This document shows, piece after piece, positions 1-13,165 of a stretch of 64,000 nt of DNA. The number at the start of each line of letters is the position of its first letter. The stretch's first letter is position 1. The stretch covers positions 44,068,501 to 44,132,500 of the forward strand of contig JAVUNC010000005.1 of the NCBI GenBank assembly GCA_032173965.1, given 5' to 3'. Under the pieces are notes generated by a model. It was not told where the DNA came from. It did not search any database and saw nothing but the letters and a program-made list of their open reading frames with translations. Both the position numbers and the translations under genes were made by a program. The DNA is from Sitta carolinensis (lineage: Eukaryota; Chordata; Aves; Passeriformes; Sittidae).

Positions 1-3000
1 AAATCAAAAGGTTTTCTTTCAAATATGCTGAGTACAGAAAGCATTTTTAGGGATTTTATCGTGAGATTGAGCCCACAGGCCATTTCAGACTCAGAAGAAA
101 TGCCACTGACCACAGACAATGCATGTTCTCTGCCTCCTGCCCAACATAAACAGTTTGTCAGATTGGATTTTGACATGCCAGGCAAAAACAAGGAGCCAAG
201 TGTAATCGGTGAAATATTATTACTACAAATTCTAGGGTTAAATGTCTGCTTTGGGACATGTCACATTTTCCCAGCACATCTACTACCATGCATACTAACA
301 AAGCAAGGACTTTATTGCCAGTAGCTGAAGAACATTACTGCCAATATCTATAGTAGCTATGGCCTGCAAATAAAAATGTAAAATAAATATAAATAATATA
401 AAAATTAAAAGCATAAAAACCAGCATTGCAAGTAGATAACCTTGTTTTTCTTTACTTTAGCACCATGAAAAACTTAGGAAATGTGCTAAGCATCTTTTCA
501 GTAGTATTTTCAACAATTAGTATTTTTGAAGGCACAGAATTAGAACTACAGGCCAACAGGTTTCTTTAAGCAGGCAAAAATATGAACTCTGAATACTTTC
601 TTTTTCTGAATACTTTTACTGAGAATTTTCATTTCGTGGATATGCTGCTTAGGCTACCAACTATCTGAAAAAACCCTGCTCTCCCACATATTTTTCAAAA
701 AAACCCCACAGGCTGTTATTTTTTATACTTCATCTCTCCCATTAGTTTTAAAGAGAAAGGTTTAAACTATTGAGCACAAACACAGTGTTCACAAACTGAA
801 TTCCAGGAGCTTCCATTCACAACCAATGAAACCAAACTAAAACAAATACATGTGTCATAAAACCAGTTTTGAAAACTGTGAGAAAGGAGAAATGAAAATC
901 AAATGTGAGACATTAACTTTCTTTTCAGCAAGTGTATAAATACACAGGAAATTTGTGACAGATTATACCAGAAACACTTGAAAATTCTTCTGTGGGGGTT
1001 TTTTTTGGGGGGGGTTTGTTTTGGGTTTTTTAATTTTTTTAAATTTTGTCTTATTATTTCACTGCATCAGAAAGCTCGTCAGGAAGTGAACTTAGAGAAT
1101 ATAAAGAAGAATATGAAAAATGATAACAACCATAAAGATATCATGTCTGATTTTGTTTGCCTGCCAAATTATCACCTATCAAGATGCCACTCTGTAGCAA
1201 TTAGCCTCAATATAAACCCTATTGAAATTCAGGGTCTATGGCTGTTTGGCTCAGTGGTAGGGGCTGGTCAGGAACAAAAACTAATAAAGCAAGCTCTGCC
1301 TCACTTACTACTACATCTTCCTGGACTTTAAACATGGATTTCTGTATGTCTTCATCAGTTTTTGTAAGATAGTAGCAAGGGAAATTGCCCAGAAAGAAAG
1401 AAGGTACTGTAGGTTGCTAGCTTGTAAGAAAAGAGGTCAAGAGAAAAGAATAAAAGAAACACGCCACAGCAAAAACACAAACTTGGACCTTTAAAACAGT
1501 TCTGTGTAACATGAATTACTAATGCTACTGCCGTTTACATCATCAACAATGCTTTAAGTACCAAAAGGTAAGTCTCATGAAAAAAGTGGCTAATTAAAAA
1601 TAAACCAACTTCTTGAATATGAAAATGGGAAATCTGACCTTCCTGGATGGAAAGTGTGGCTGAAATACAGGGTATGGAACTTCACCCCATTACTGACTTC
1701 TCATCTGAGGCATTTCTGTGATTATGAGAGATGTGTTTTATAGATGACTGAACACATTCAATGTGATACTAGACTACTCCAACATGGAACTTAAAGGAAA
1801 ACCAAGCCATCAAGACACAAAACCAAACCACCAGCATATATTCCATCCTTATAGAAGGAACATCGCCTAGTGCAGTAAGGAGTGTTTGCAAGTGGAACGC
1901 AAGAACTTTAGCACCAGAATGACAAAGGTTCCCAACAGAAGGGCAAAAAAAGTGTTAATTTCTGATAACAAAGGCAGATACCCTTTAAAAAATCTAGTAA
2001 AAGGCATGTTAAAGTCATCTAAGTTGAAATTCTTTTTATGTTGCAGTGTTAGTGTCCTGTAGAAGAAATGGTCTGCCAGTCAAATAGATCAAAAGGAGGT
2101 CCATCAGCTTAATCAAAACCATACTAGTAACTTAGAACATGCACTTAGGTTTTTAGAAGGGGGCATTTGAAATCATCAAGGGTCACAGAAACGTGAAAAT
2201 GGGAATTTATAAAAATGGTAACACATTTTCTAGTGTAACCTTGAAAAAGGTTGAGAAACATGAGACAAGCATGACAGGAGATAGTACAGTGACCACTGAA
2301 AATCAAAAGAAGTCTTGATTGTTTTCAACTTCAAATTTTTTTCTGTCTAGTACTGAAATCTTACAGAATACAGAAGTGACAAAGAGAAAAAAAGCTACTG
2401 CTTTCTCAGGAGTTGGAGAGAAGCAAATTAGACAAAACACAATGAATACGGCACAGAGAATTCTATAGCTGCCAAGCACAGTAGGAAGGGAGAAGGAAGA
2501 AACTGCTCAGAGAAGGCCCCAGGTAGTAATGCCTGCTTAGTATACAAGGAAGCCTCCTGGATGGCAAGATACCTGGGGCTGAATGCTCAAACTATCTTGG
2601 ATAAAGTGGCTTACAAAACTAATGGCAGAAGAAAATACTGTACTGCCCATGGCCAAAAGCTGGGGTCAGTACTGCATCCAGCCTGCTGTTCACACATTTA
2701 AACAATTGAATGGAGCTGAGAGTGCCCTATCTGCGCGTGAGAATGGGGACCTACAAACCTCTGAAGCCAGTGAACAAATCCTTAACTTTTATCAGCTGAA
2801 ACATCAATTAATTTTGTGTATTTTTCTTAGGAGAAGGTACACTTGCCCAGATGGACCAACAGTATGTTGAGTTATTCAGCCTGTGTGTCAAGATCCCCTA
2901 AGCAGTTATACTGCAGTAAAGAGTGAAGCTCATGAAAACTTATTTCTTATCTACATTATTACTTTTGGAAAGTGACCATCACAATATGCACCTGCATACA

Positions 3001-6000
3001 GCATCAATTTGTAGCCTTTGTATTTCCTTCTGTTCAGCTGCAACTACCAACTGCAGCTAATCCTCCCAGGGGAGAATTATACCCTATAGCAGTGAGGTAG
3101 GAGCAGTCTGATCTGGAACACACTTCTGTCACTAATGTGACAGTTGGATGGATAAGAACTGTTTCTCAGGATAAAATATCTGGGAAACAGGCTGGTGAAC
3201 AGTGGGTTATGGCCCTCCGCCAGTTCACATGCTAAGACGGCTAACAGACCTTGGACTTCTGGGAAAGGGAAACAGATGTTTCAATTTGCACAGACTGTTT
3301 CTCCTTATTTTTTATCCACCACAGCTCCTAATGATGCACTCACTATCCAGTGCATAGGCACAGGGCCCCCAGTGAACACTTAGAGCTTGTAACATTAATT
3401 GATGTTAATGCATTACTTCTTTATTTATATTAATGCATAACTTCTCTTCCAGCAAATTCAAACTGAAAATGCTTTAAGCTATAGTTCCATGATCTGGAGA
3501 AGTGTTTCTCATTGAATGATGAAAGCACCTGCACTTAAAATAGAGATATAAGCGTAGTCATTCTTAAGCTGTATTGGTGACACTTGAAAAAATTATTCTA
3601 TCCATCTGTTCTGTTTGATAAACAATTTTACTGACTTAGTAAATAAGCATTAATATTAGCTTTAGAGTAGAAGACATTTTAATTAAAACCTAACAGCTGT
3701 TTGAAGGCAAACTCTTCACACAATAGATGCTCACACCTACTGTCAGCATGGTTCCTGCCTGAATGAGTGGAAGGAAGGAGAAAGAAAAAGAAAAAGCAAC
3801 TGTTTTACCAACAATTTGTAGCCTGTGGATTACAAGCAAAATAAACTTTATCTAGGCAACACAGTGAGACTCTGGTATTTTCTCTTTGTCTTCTAAGCAC
3901 ATGATAGCAAGAAACAATCATTAAAAAATCCCCCAATCTCAGATCACAACTGCCGCACTGTCGAATTCAGAAGCAACCACATTATCATCTACCTGTCACG
4001 GTGGCCTAAATTATAAGTGATGGGGGAATGGGGGAGGGAGGCTATGACAGACTGAAAGCTGGTATTTCCATGGCTGCTTCTGTGCATGGAAAGTTTTCAC
4101 CCCAGCAGACTTTTCACTGCAGAGCAGGATTCTTGCTCATATTTCATATTTAAAATGTTTCATATTTAGGTTACATTGCAGTATGATGATTTTCTATCTA
4201 AGGCAGGACAATTTAAGCTTATGAAATTTCAGCTTTCTATTGCTATGGAGATTCTGCTGTAACAAACACATTTTCATTTCTCTCTCCACTGTCTATTTTG
4301 TATTCCTCTTTATGAAAATTTTAGAAAGATCAAGTTTTATTTCCCAACAGAAGCTTTCATATATTCTGCAGCAGAGAACATGTCTGCTCTTTGACAATAT
4401 TTTATTTGTAGCTATGTATTACTTAATTGCAGTGGGGATGGGCATTAAAAATCAGAATGTGTATTCCAATAGACAAAATATGTCAGGAATAACAGTAAGT
4501 TCTGGGGTTTTTTTGCAAATTAGAACTTTTGAGTACAGTATGCATTTTTTTAGCAAGCATTTAATAACACCTGATTGGGTTGCTAATTTTCAAAATTCCA
4601 GAGGAAGTTCAAGCTGAGCATATAAAAAATTTGGTTATATATATAAAATTTCTGTAAGTAAAAGGGACCCTGTCAAGGTTTCAGCTCTACCTGATCAGTT
4701 ACCTTCAAAATGAATTAGGACTTGCATCAATTCAGCAAGAAGCACCAAACATACATAACCTAGACATTATGCACAAAACCAGTATAAATACAGCAAATAT
4801 TGGTCAAACTAAACACAAGAAAAGACACAGCCACAGTATGACAGGTACATTCATCTTAGCAAAGAAGAACAAGGAATATTGCTTTATCATGCTATCCAAC
4901 TGTGTATGTTTAATCAAATACATTCCACGATGAAATTCAACTGGGGCTAATGACTTCAGCAGACTACAGCAGAAACATTCTGTTGCAAATGTACTAATTT
5001 ACTCCAATGTGTGATCTACAGCACACAGCTATAACTCATCCTAAATGGTTATAAAGGGAGTGTGTCCTCAGGCTACTGAATGTCTAGAGACAATAGATCC
5101 CCACCAGCCATCAAAATAAAACTGAAATAGTAGAAACTTCACAACATGGACTGTTTCTTTGTATTTATATAATCACATTGCTACTACTGAATCACTCAGC
5201 TCCATGGCATAAATCCCATAAGGCATACAGGCAGAACTCTTTACAAGAGGAAAGACACCTTGCTTTGGTTCCCTCAAAGGTCAAGGAATGGGAATTCCAC
5301 AAAGAGCAAAATTATAAAAACCGGGTCTCCTGTGGACTTACATCTTGCAACTCAACTCATTTGTGGATACTGTGGTTTTTAACTAGCAGTGGATACATTA
5401 GCAATGTCTCCCTATGCATAGCAGTCTCCACAGAAATTAACAGAGAATTAGAATCTGAGATGTCTAGACATCTATCAATACTGACAGAAAAGAACCCATG
5501 GGATAAACAGAAGGAGGAAAAGACAGGCAGACAGTGTAATCACTTAAAATCTTTTCACTTAAGAAAGGAGAAAGTTGACCAAAAATATTATCACTAGAAA
5601 GGTATTTTAACCAAAGCTATGAGATTGTTGTATTTTCCTCCCTCTGGAATGCACAAACAAGTATAAATCCAACCTAATCTGCTACAAAGTACTTCTAAAC
5701 AGCAAACTTAAGTTGACCAAAACCACCCCTCATTCTTAAAATTCAGAATGCAGTGAGACTGTTTGCACAGATCAGCATGGAATCTAACAGGAAAAGTCAC
5801 TGTTTTAATACTACGGTGACTTGAATGAAACAATACAATTTTCACAGAATATACATGAATAGATGCCAAAACACCATTTTCCTCTCACTGACTGAACAAG
5901 TCAATGAAGAAAAAATGCTAATTTCAACAGTCAGAAGCAAGCATGTGTAATTTGGAGGAAAGTGTAAAAATTAGCATTGCATAAACAACTTAAAATCTTC

Positions 6001-7513
6001 CCAAAGCCTCTTAAAGTAATATCAGAACTGTTTTTAAATTAAAGAGGCATATGAAAAGATGCTTTTACTTGAAAAAAAACCCAAAACAAACCTTCTGAAA
6101 AATTACACAGGAATTTCCTGACCTTTACTATTCCTGAGTTCTTTAGTAATTTCTTTTGGAGTTCTTGAATTCCAAAACAAAAGAGAATCCTTTAATGGTT
6201 TTTAGCCCTCTCTGGAAGACTTGATAGATTTCCATTTCAGTTTGTTAATTTCATTATAAATCATTAATTTCTTTCTTTCCTGCTCTAAATAGGCATTTCA
6301 AAATGGACAAGAAACAGACAATGAACAAAAACTAAATAATCCTTTTAAATAATTTCCTTGATTTTTAGTTTCTCCAGAACACATTCTGATAAGCAGATTT
6401 TCACAATGACTTCTTTCCCTAATTTAAGTATCCTGCATAAACCAATAAATCCACCTTTGTTCTCCAAAGTAAACTTCAACAAGCAAAGCCGGGAGAACAA
6501 AGTTCTTAGATCAAATAACACAGAAATTCAAGAATTTGAGTACAAAACCTCCCAGGTGCAAGAAGTTATCTAAATAATTAATGCAGCTAATTCACACATT
6601 TTTGAAATCCTATCTGTACTATGTGATTGGAGTCTTGGAATTCCAAGAGTAAGAGAACGCCTCACTAATAAAAAATTTTCTGCATGTACTTCCTACTGCA
6701 ACTTATCCAAATCAGTTTCCCAATCCAGTATTTGATATGAGGCCTTGAATGAAGATTCAAAATCTTACAGCTATGCTTACTGCTATGTATACTACTACTA
6801 TAAAGCAGCAACTACAAAATCCTACGTGTTCCTCTAACAAAGACATCATTATAACTGTAACTTTTATACACTCTAGAGAAAGGGAAGTGTTCTGTTTTAG
6901 TTCACCAAGGGAAATGACAACAAAGCAAGCACAAGGGTGGCTAGTATTCATAATGAGACACATAAATAAAGGAAATTATGAGCACAGTTATTCATAAGGT
7001 ACTTTTCCTCCTTTTGTTTACCATCCTGTAAAGTTCCGTTCATGAAAAAAAACAGGAAGAGAGGAAAAGGCTGAAGCAGTCAGCCTGTAGCATGAGTTTT
7101 GCAAAGACTAGAAAACAGTGTTAAGTAAAAAATGTCTAAACCATGTATCTTCTTGAACACATTCAGCGGCTTGCACAAAATGTGACAGAAAGCTATTCAA
7201 ATGCTACACTTAAGAAATTCCTCCCACAAATTCAAGTTTCAAAACATGATTATATTTTCAAAATTTACAGCTCATAAACAGTGCAAGATAACCATTGTTC
7301 TGTGTGACAAAGGGAGACAAATTTAAATAGTATTCAAATAATGTTCTCTGCATGAGCAGAGATGCATGAAATGTATGAAATTTGAATGCATGAAATATAT
7401 GGCAGAATGGTTGGTTACAGTTAATTGAGAAGACAACCAGTTACAACAAACAATTAAAGCAACTCCCAACTCTCTTGTCAATTTAAATGATCCTTATATG
7501 AAAAGTGAATTAC
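1..7513 (-). other. CDK17: CDK17 intron 4 (partial)
   Basis: This AT-rich intronic DNA begins at the exon 4 donor and runs off the left edge. I looked on the minus strand for the next expected coding segment, which follows HRRISME in CDK17, and did not find it. No interspersed repeat is recognisable. Minor features are a T8-G8 run near 999-1014 and short AT-rich near-repeats. The open frames here, including one of 139 codons at 5178-5597, have low-complexity composition and no family resemblance. Confidence 0.8.
7362..7399. repeat. Imperfect short tandem repeat based on ATGCATGAAAT
   Basis: Two exact copies of ATGCATGAAAT and an ATGTATGAAAT variant are packed into about 38 bp of intron 4, roughly 120-150 bp downstream of the exon 4 donor. 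The motif resembles POU/octamer half sites, but that is only suggestive. It may be simple local slippage. Confidence 0.5.
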
Positions 7514-7647
7514 CTCCATTGAGATTCGTCTGTGTATCCGGTTTCTGAGACAAACTCCTGTGGGAGACTGAACTTCATCAGATGACGTTCCAGAAGCTTG
7601 GTCACTTTCCCCATCCGACCCCATTTTCAAATTTTCATGAACAATAT
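7514..7647 (-). CDS. CDK17: CDK17 coding exon 4 (residues 95-139)
   Basis: This 134 bp exon completes Asp95 with AT and adds 44 full codons, from [10 protein letters not shown] to HRRISME. The acceptor on the minus strand reads TTTTTAAG then ATATTGTTC. The donor is ATGGAG then GTAATT at 7513/7512, leaving intron 4 in phase 0. The segment is part of the regulatory extension ahead of the kinase domain. It is acidic and serine-rich in the middle ([15 protein letters not shown]), with an SP site at Ser122 (QSPTG) and a basophilic-kinase RRIS site at Ser137. Family knowledge: phosphorylation of this region in PCTAIRE kinases affects cyclin Y and 14-3-3 binding. The sequence matches mammalian CDK17 as I recall it, with no frameshift or stop. 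The next exon should begin with codons for DLNKR and is outside the window. Confidence 0.95.
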
Positions 7648-8131
7648 CTTAAAAATAATCCAAAGAATTGAAAATAGTTTAAAATAGTTTAAGGGCAATG
7701 CATCAAACAGCTCTTTTGTACAGATGGAAAAGAATCTAATCATTACTGTGCACTGAGTTACACAGCAGAGTCAAAGACTCATCACAGCCATGGCAGTCTT
7801 GATACATACTTTTTACGGCTCAGTAATAACCACAAAATGAACATGATTACTTTATAGGACTTCTATGCAAACTTATTTGAACTGTAGCAGAACTCAGTTT
7901 TCCAAGACAGAAGACACACATTCCAATCCCAATTTTAATTCCCAAAAGCCAACTCTGCCCCCCAGCTTCAGTTCCTAAAATCCCTCAGTAGCACTTCTCT
8001 TTCAGCTGCTCTTGGATATACAACATTACTGAGAATAATTAACATTTTCAAATCAGACTACCTAATGCTGGTAACATAAATATATCTTCAGAAAGCTTAA
8101 AGTCCTACCAAGAGGTACAGTAGTCATTGCT

Positions 8132-8175
8132 GTCGTTTCTGAAATGACAATTATAGTTGTCATTTCTGAAATGAC
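8132..8175. repeat. Tandem pair of 17-bp near-palindromes
   Basis: GTCATTTCTGAAATGAC occurs at 8159-8175 and a one-mismatch copy (GTCGTTTCTGAAATGAC) at 8132-8148, with 27 bp between start points. Each copy has 8-bp arms, GTCATTTC and GAAATGAC, around one central base. The pair looks like a local duplication of a dyad that could bind a dimeric factor. No function is demonstrated. Confidence 0.7.
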
Positions 8176-11114
8176 AAATACAGAAGCTTTAAATATAAAA
8201 TCCCCTGGCATCCACATATCAAGTCAGGGGATGTATTATAACCATCCAAATCAAGGCCCACAACATACAAGTGCATTCAGAAGAAGACTTGACTTTTAGG
8301 AGTCATTAAGTGAAATTCCTGACCTTATGGAGGAATTTACCTAATTGACTGAGTAATGTGATGCAGGATCTTCATGTCAATTGAAATTGTTTATTTTTCA
8401 ACAATCGTTAAGATTCATGCAAATAAAACTTATGTACATTATACATACACATACATATATACACTGCTTTTAAGCACCAAAGAATTTTTCAGACTTTGGA
8501 GACAAACACTGTAGTGAAAAAAAGAAAAGCAAGGTAGCGTCATTATAGCATAAAGAGCCAAATGATTTGCAAAAGGACTTGGGAAATTGGTCATACAAGC
8601 AATTCACTATGAGTAATGCTCCATCATCAACTTTGAAATACCTCAACTCCAAAATTACTCCAGAAATTAAACACTTATAAAGTAGGTGCTTCAAGAGATA
8701 CCAGTTTCCCTGCTGTCTCCTGATCCTTGTTAGTAATTATGTTCTACAAGGTGTAAGAGAACCTGAAGAACAGCTAAAAATCTCAGAACTCTGTCCCTAA
8801 AAAATGCTAATATTTGCAAGACACAGAGAGGTCAATTAAGCCTTACCACCAAAATGTATTTAACATTTGCAAAGCATTACAGCAACTTTAAAAAGCCCCC
8901 CAAAAAACAAAAGAGAAACTGCAAGTTTCACCACAATCAATGAGCAAGAAAATTAGATTTTCGAAGTAAAAAAAAAAAGCCACTAGGGCAATGTTTTGTT
9001 ATTTGCACATCTTCTAAAATATTTGTCTAGCTTGGCTCACATAGAATCTTGCACACTTCAAAGGACAAAATTGTTCCTCAGTACAAACTATTTCCTTATA
9101 TGGAAAACACAATGATATAAAAAGAAAGATTAATTTGTAACCTATCAGCAACATATATTTTAACTCAAAATACTGTAATTAAACACAAACAAAGCATGCA
9201 TCTCATGCACAAAGCAAATTTTCAAGCAGTGATGCAGATTTATATTGTATTTCTGTTAAAAATTCACACTGAATCAGAATTTTCCATGCAAGTCATGATC
9301 ACTTTTGGACTAAATAAAAAAAAAAAATTAACCTGAACTCCTTATGTAACCAGCAATCTTCTGATTTCAAACAAGCTAAATACTCATCAGTGCTTCTAAA
9401 GGCATGGCAATTTGAACCACAGGAAAAGATTTTCAGAACGCAGTTCCTAAAGATCAACCTTAGTTTTGAAGCTAAGCAGAAAAAAAATGTTTAACTAAGG
9501 CTCTAAGAAATGTCTCTGTAAGTCCCTGTAGTGACTTGACAGCTATCTTTTTAAAAATCTCTAACAAACTGTGGAAAATTAATTTTAGTAATATAAAAGC
9601 TTTATTGAAAACACTACTTGCAGCAAAGCTGTTATGCCAGCACTCTTGTATCTGGTATAATAGCACACTCACCATATCGGTTCTTTAATAAAAACTCTCT
9701 TTTAAAATACTTTTCTGGAAGGTCATGTAATCCAATTTAGCAATTACAGCTCTTGAGATTCTTTTAGCAAAATGAAGTGTAACAGCTACTGACAATTGCT
9801 CCCCAATCTATTTATCCTCAGGTTAGAACAAGCCCACTGGTTGGTTTTCTTTATGAAAGCTAGGTAAGGGACAGTTAACTCAGCAATCTCACAAAATAAA
9901 AACCGACAAAATTAAAGAAGTATGGCATTTTAAGCCATGGTGCAATTACATAATTTCTTTTTTAGAGAGACTGAGACTTTGAATAAAGTAATTATGGGAT
10001 TGATAACTGTCATTTTTCATATTTAATTCAGAAAAGAATTTGTATTATGAAATTACTAGAAAAAAAAGAACTGGAAATGCAATGATCAAAACTACACAGA
10101 GCACCCTAGCTGACAAAGACAATCCTTCTGCTAAGAAGATCACCTATGTAATGACACACAACTAAACACTATTTCAAGAACTAGTAACACAAACCCATAT
10201 ATTTGGGACAGATAACGTAGCTGCAAGGAGATTCTGTTCTTTGTAAATCAGGAATGTAAAGACAAAGAGGGTATGTACCATTCAAGTTTAAAAATGAAGT
10301 ATTTCAGACTTATATAGATTATAGATTTGAATACCTCTGCAACATGATTAATGCTGGTAAGTCTGGACGAGCTACATACCCAGAACCAAGAAAGTTTATG
10401 CAGGACACTGGCTGGAGCAACCAAAAATGTATCATTAAGCACTTGCATTTCCAATGGGCGAAATACACAACTGTTCTGAGCTATAAGGGTTTGCAGATGT
10501 TTTAATTATTTTCTAAAGAGATATAATTTTAAGCTTTTTAAAAATAACTTGACTGTGTTATCATCTGATATAAATGCACCCTTTTATTTGATTCAATTAA
10601 AAATGCATTAGTAGATGCTCATTATGTTCTTTATGCTTATGTTCATTATTTTAATGGCTTAAACCCTAGACTCGGGCATTAACCCAGACATTTTCATCAT
10701 TTTTACACAGGTGCACAATGATGTTTAAATAAGCAGTAATGAAAACCATGTAAATATTTCCTAATTTCTCTAAGCCTTTCTATAGACAAATTTACCTGCA
10801 TGAAAGCTTGCTTGCATAGTCTTCAGAGGTTTTAATCATTCAGTAATGTACTGAACTGCTTTCACTGCAATAACAAGCCATTCTCTTAGACAGATGTTTA
10901 TTTTAATGTACTGTACATCTTTTATTTAATATCCAGAATGGCCATGTAATGAAAAGCTAGATGTAGATGACTACAGTGTAACAGGGAAACTATAGAAGTA
11001 CACTTAAAGGAAAAGGCTGTCCTCGTTTCAGCTGTGAGGAATGCACGACAGAAAAAATTAATACAGGGAACCTACGGTGCAGCAAATGAGAACTCCTTCA
11101 AGTGAGCCATAATC

Positions 11115-11148
11115 AAAGTCAGTAAAAAAAGTCAGGAAAAAAAGTCAG
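11115..11148. repeat. Three-copy A-rich tandem repeat (AAAGTCAG unit)
   Basis: AAAGTCAG occurs three times at about 13-14 bp spacing, separated by A-rich linkers. This is a simple slippage-type tandem array within intron 3. Confidence 0.6.
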
Positions 11149-12497
11149 ACTTCATGATCTTTCCACCTTATTTCAAATTATCACAAAAATAATCATGTGA
11201 CTTGCATAACAGATTTCTTCCAAGATGCACTTTTCCAAAGCTTACTTTTCTATGAAGTGGCTACATTGTACAATTAATATCTGCGATAACGTAATTCAAA
11301 TTGAGGATGGCCAAAGTGAGAAATTGTCATTAGTGTTACTGAACTGTGAAAGTTGTATGGAAACATCATTCCTTTCAAACAATATTTATGACAATGAAAC
11401 AAAACTTCTACATAACAGTATCAAGAAAACTGGCAAAAGCAAGTATTAACTCTCTCCTGGTTGTTACTGCAGTTCACCAGCAAAGCCAGTTTCAATTACC
11501 TCTGCACATTCCAGGAGCCTCTCTAGAGGTTACATTAATATGAATAAGGAACAAGGACAATTGGATTCGTTCTGCATTCAGCCAGGTCAGGTCCAAAAAA
11601 TGTTTATTAGCTCTGGCTTCTTCAAGGACTGCAGTAGCTAAACGTTTCCAGAGGTACAAGACTGTAGAAGCTGTACAGATACAAGTGAACTAAAACCTCT
11701 ATCAGCTAAATCCTCATTCAGTAGTTTGAGATCACCTCTGTTATTTAAAATCATCCTGGTAACTGAATAGTAAATTTAAAAATAGCTAAGAATTTTTTAA
11801 AAAAAGCACAGTTCAAAAATTTTTCCCTTACACAGCAGTCAATAAAACATAAAGCTAACAGAAAATTTCCAAGTAGAAATTATTTTTAAAGTATTTTGGG
11901 ATTTTACACATCATCACAACTGCAGAAACTCAGGTTCAATGCTCAAAAAGCAAACAAAACTTCAGAACCCTCCTGGGCTTCTCATCAATTTTTATATTGA
12001 TAGTCTCATTCAAACACAGGCAGCATGAAGATGCACTTGTGGCAGGTCTCAATTTAATCTGGTTTTCTTTAACAAAATAACCATCCTTCACCTGCCATGA
12101 TTTTGTGGTATTTCAAGGATATCTTTTCCGATATCACTTTTCTACCTATGAAACACAGGAAAAACTGTAAAGAAAAGAGGGTGGATGAAGAAAGCAAAGT
12201 CTCATGCAGTGTAACATCTTTGACTATTTTGTTTCTGATGTCATTATCCCAACAGGGAAAACCTCAGCTTCCTGCTGTGTAATCACCATTCTCATATAGC
12301 AGGAACAAAAGAAAGAAGGATGTGAAAAAGGAGCAGAAATAGGAGTTACGACTGCACATAACTGTACTCCTGGTTTTTACTACTAGATAACAAGTACAAG
12401 TAGCTTGTACTTCCATCAAATAAGGAGTTAAAAAAAAAAGGCATTATCATATCCAAAGCAAAAAGAGGTATTTGATACAGACATACAGAAAAACCAG

Positions 12498-12588
12498 GCC
12501 CAGTGGAAGGTGCCTCTCTCCCATGGCAGAGGTTGGAACTAGATGATCTCTGAGGTCCCTTCCAACCCAAATTATTCTGTGATTCCAT
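12498..12588 (+). mobile_element. CR1 LINE fragment, 3' end
   Basis: The segment runs from CCCAGTGGAAGG through GGTTGGAACTAGATGATCTC and GGTCCCTTCCAACCC to ATTCTGTGATTCC, which is the typical 3' terminus of avian CR1 elements. It is about 90 bp, heavily 5'-truncated as is usual for CR1, and lies on the plus strand, opposite to CDK17 transcription. It is a dead fossil copy with no coding capacity. Confidence 0.88.
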
Positions 12589-12998
12589 AATACATCTGTA
12601 TGTACATCTATTCCATACTAATTTAAAGAAATTGCATATTGTTGTTAAAGACAACATAGAAGTAAGAGAGTACAGGCATCTCTGTACTCAAAAACATCTT
12701 TGCTGCTCCTGTACTTAGTTTACATATATCTAGTTTGACAAATAATCAATAAAGACTACATATTCATATAAATATAGATTTCTCTAACTACACCATTTTT
12801 TTACAAACTCTCCCTGTTACATTCATGGCAACTTAACTAAAGCTTGACTTGACAAAAATGAAAAGGCAAATACTGTGTACAGGATTTGAATGAAATCAGA
12901 AATTGATATAGTACTCAAACTGTGCACACTACAACCCGTTTTCTTGTGTGACAGCAACAGCTGCCAGAGTAAATTCAAAAATATAAGTCTTTTTTCAG

Positions 12999-13165
12999 TT
13001 GAAATGGTAACTCAAGCAGTAAAAAGTCATGTTTTTGAACATGATGAGTGGTATTACAGCAGAGGAGGATATAAGTGGTTTGACTACGATCTTGAAGATT
13101 CCCAACTTAATCTCGAAGATCAGTTTATCACACTTCTAAAGGAGGGCAGGAGATTGAAAAAATAA
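12999..13165 (+). other. Unidentified coding-like segment, antisense to CDK17 (possible terminal exon or gene remnant)
   Basis: Seen directly: a pyrimidine-rich acceptor, TCTTTTTTCAG, ends at 12998. It is followed by an open frame of 54 complete codons, with the first full codon GAA at 13001 and TAA at 13163-13165. AATAAA at 13164-13169 overlaps the stop codon, and T-rich sequence follows. The peptide begins EMVTQAVKSHVFEHDEWYY, continues through GGYKWFDYDLEDSQLNLEDQ, and ends LLKEGRRLKK. Its mix of acidic, aromatic and basic residues is unlike translated AT-rich intron. The frame extends upstream to an ATG at 12890, but that part is less protein-like. I do not recognise the family. It could be the last exon of a nested antisense gene, a decayed exon, or a retrocopy fragment. 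No poly(A) tract follows, which weakens the retrocopy idea. Chance remains possible. Confidence 0.35.

Noticed and set aside
5178..5597. 139-codon plus-strand open frame in intron 4
   Set aside because: No domain, family resemblance or flanking splice signals; composition looks like translated AT-rich noncoding DNA. It is longest by chance.
1..7513. Search for the next CDK17 coding exon (expected to start DLNKR)
   Set aside because: No minus-strand segment encoding the expected residues was found, so the exon must be outside the window.
12890..12998. Extending the antisense coding-like segment upstream to the ATG at 12890
   Set aside because: The upstream residues are less protein-like and a clear acceptor sits at 12998, so the coding-like part more plausibly starts there.
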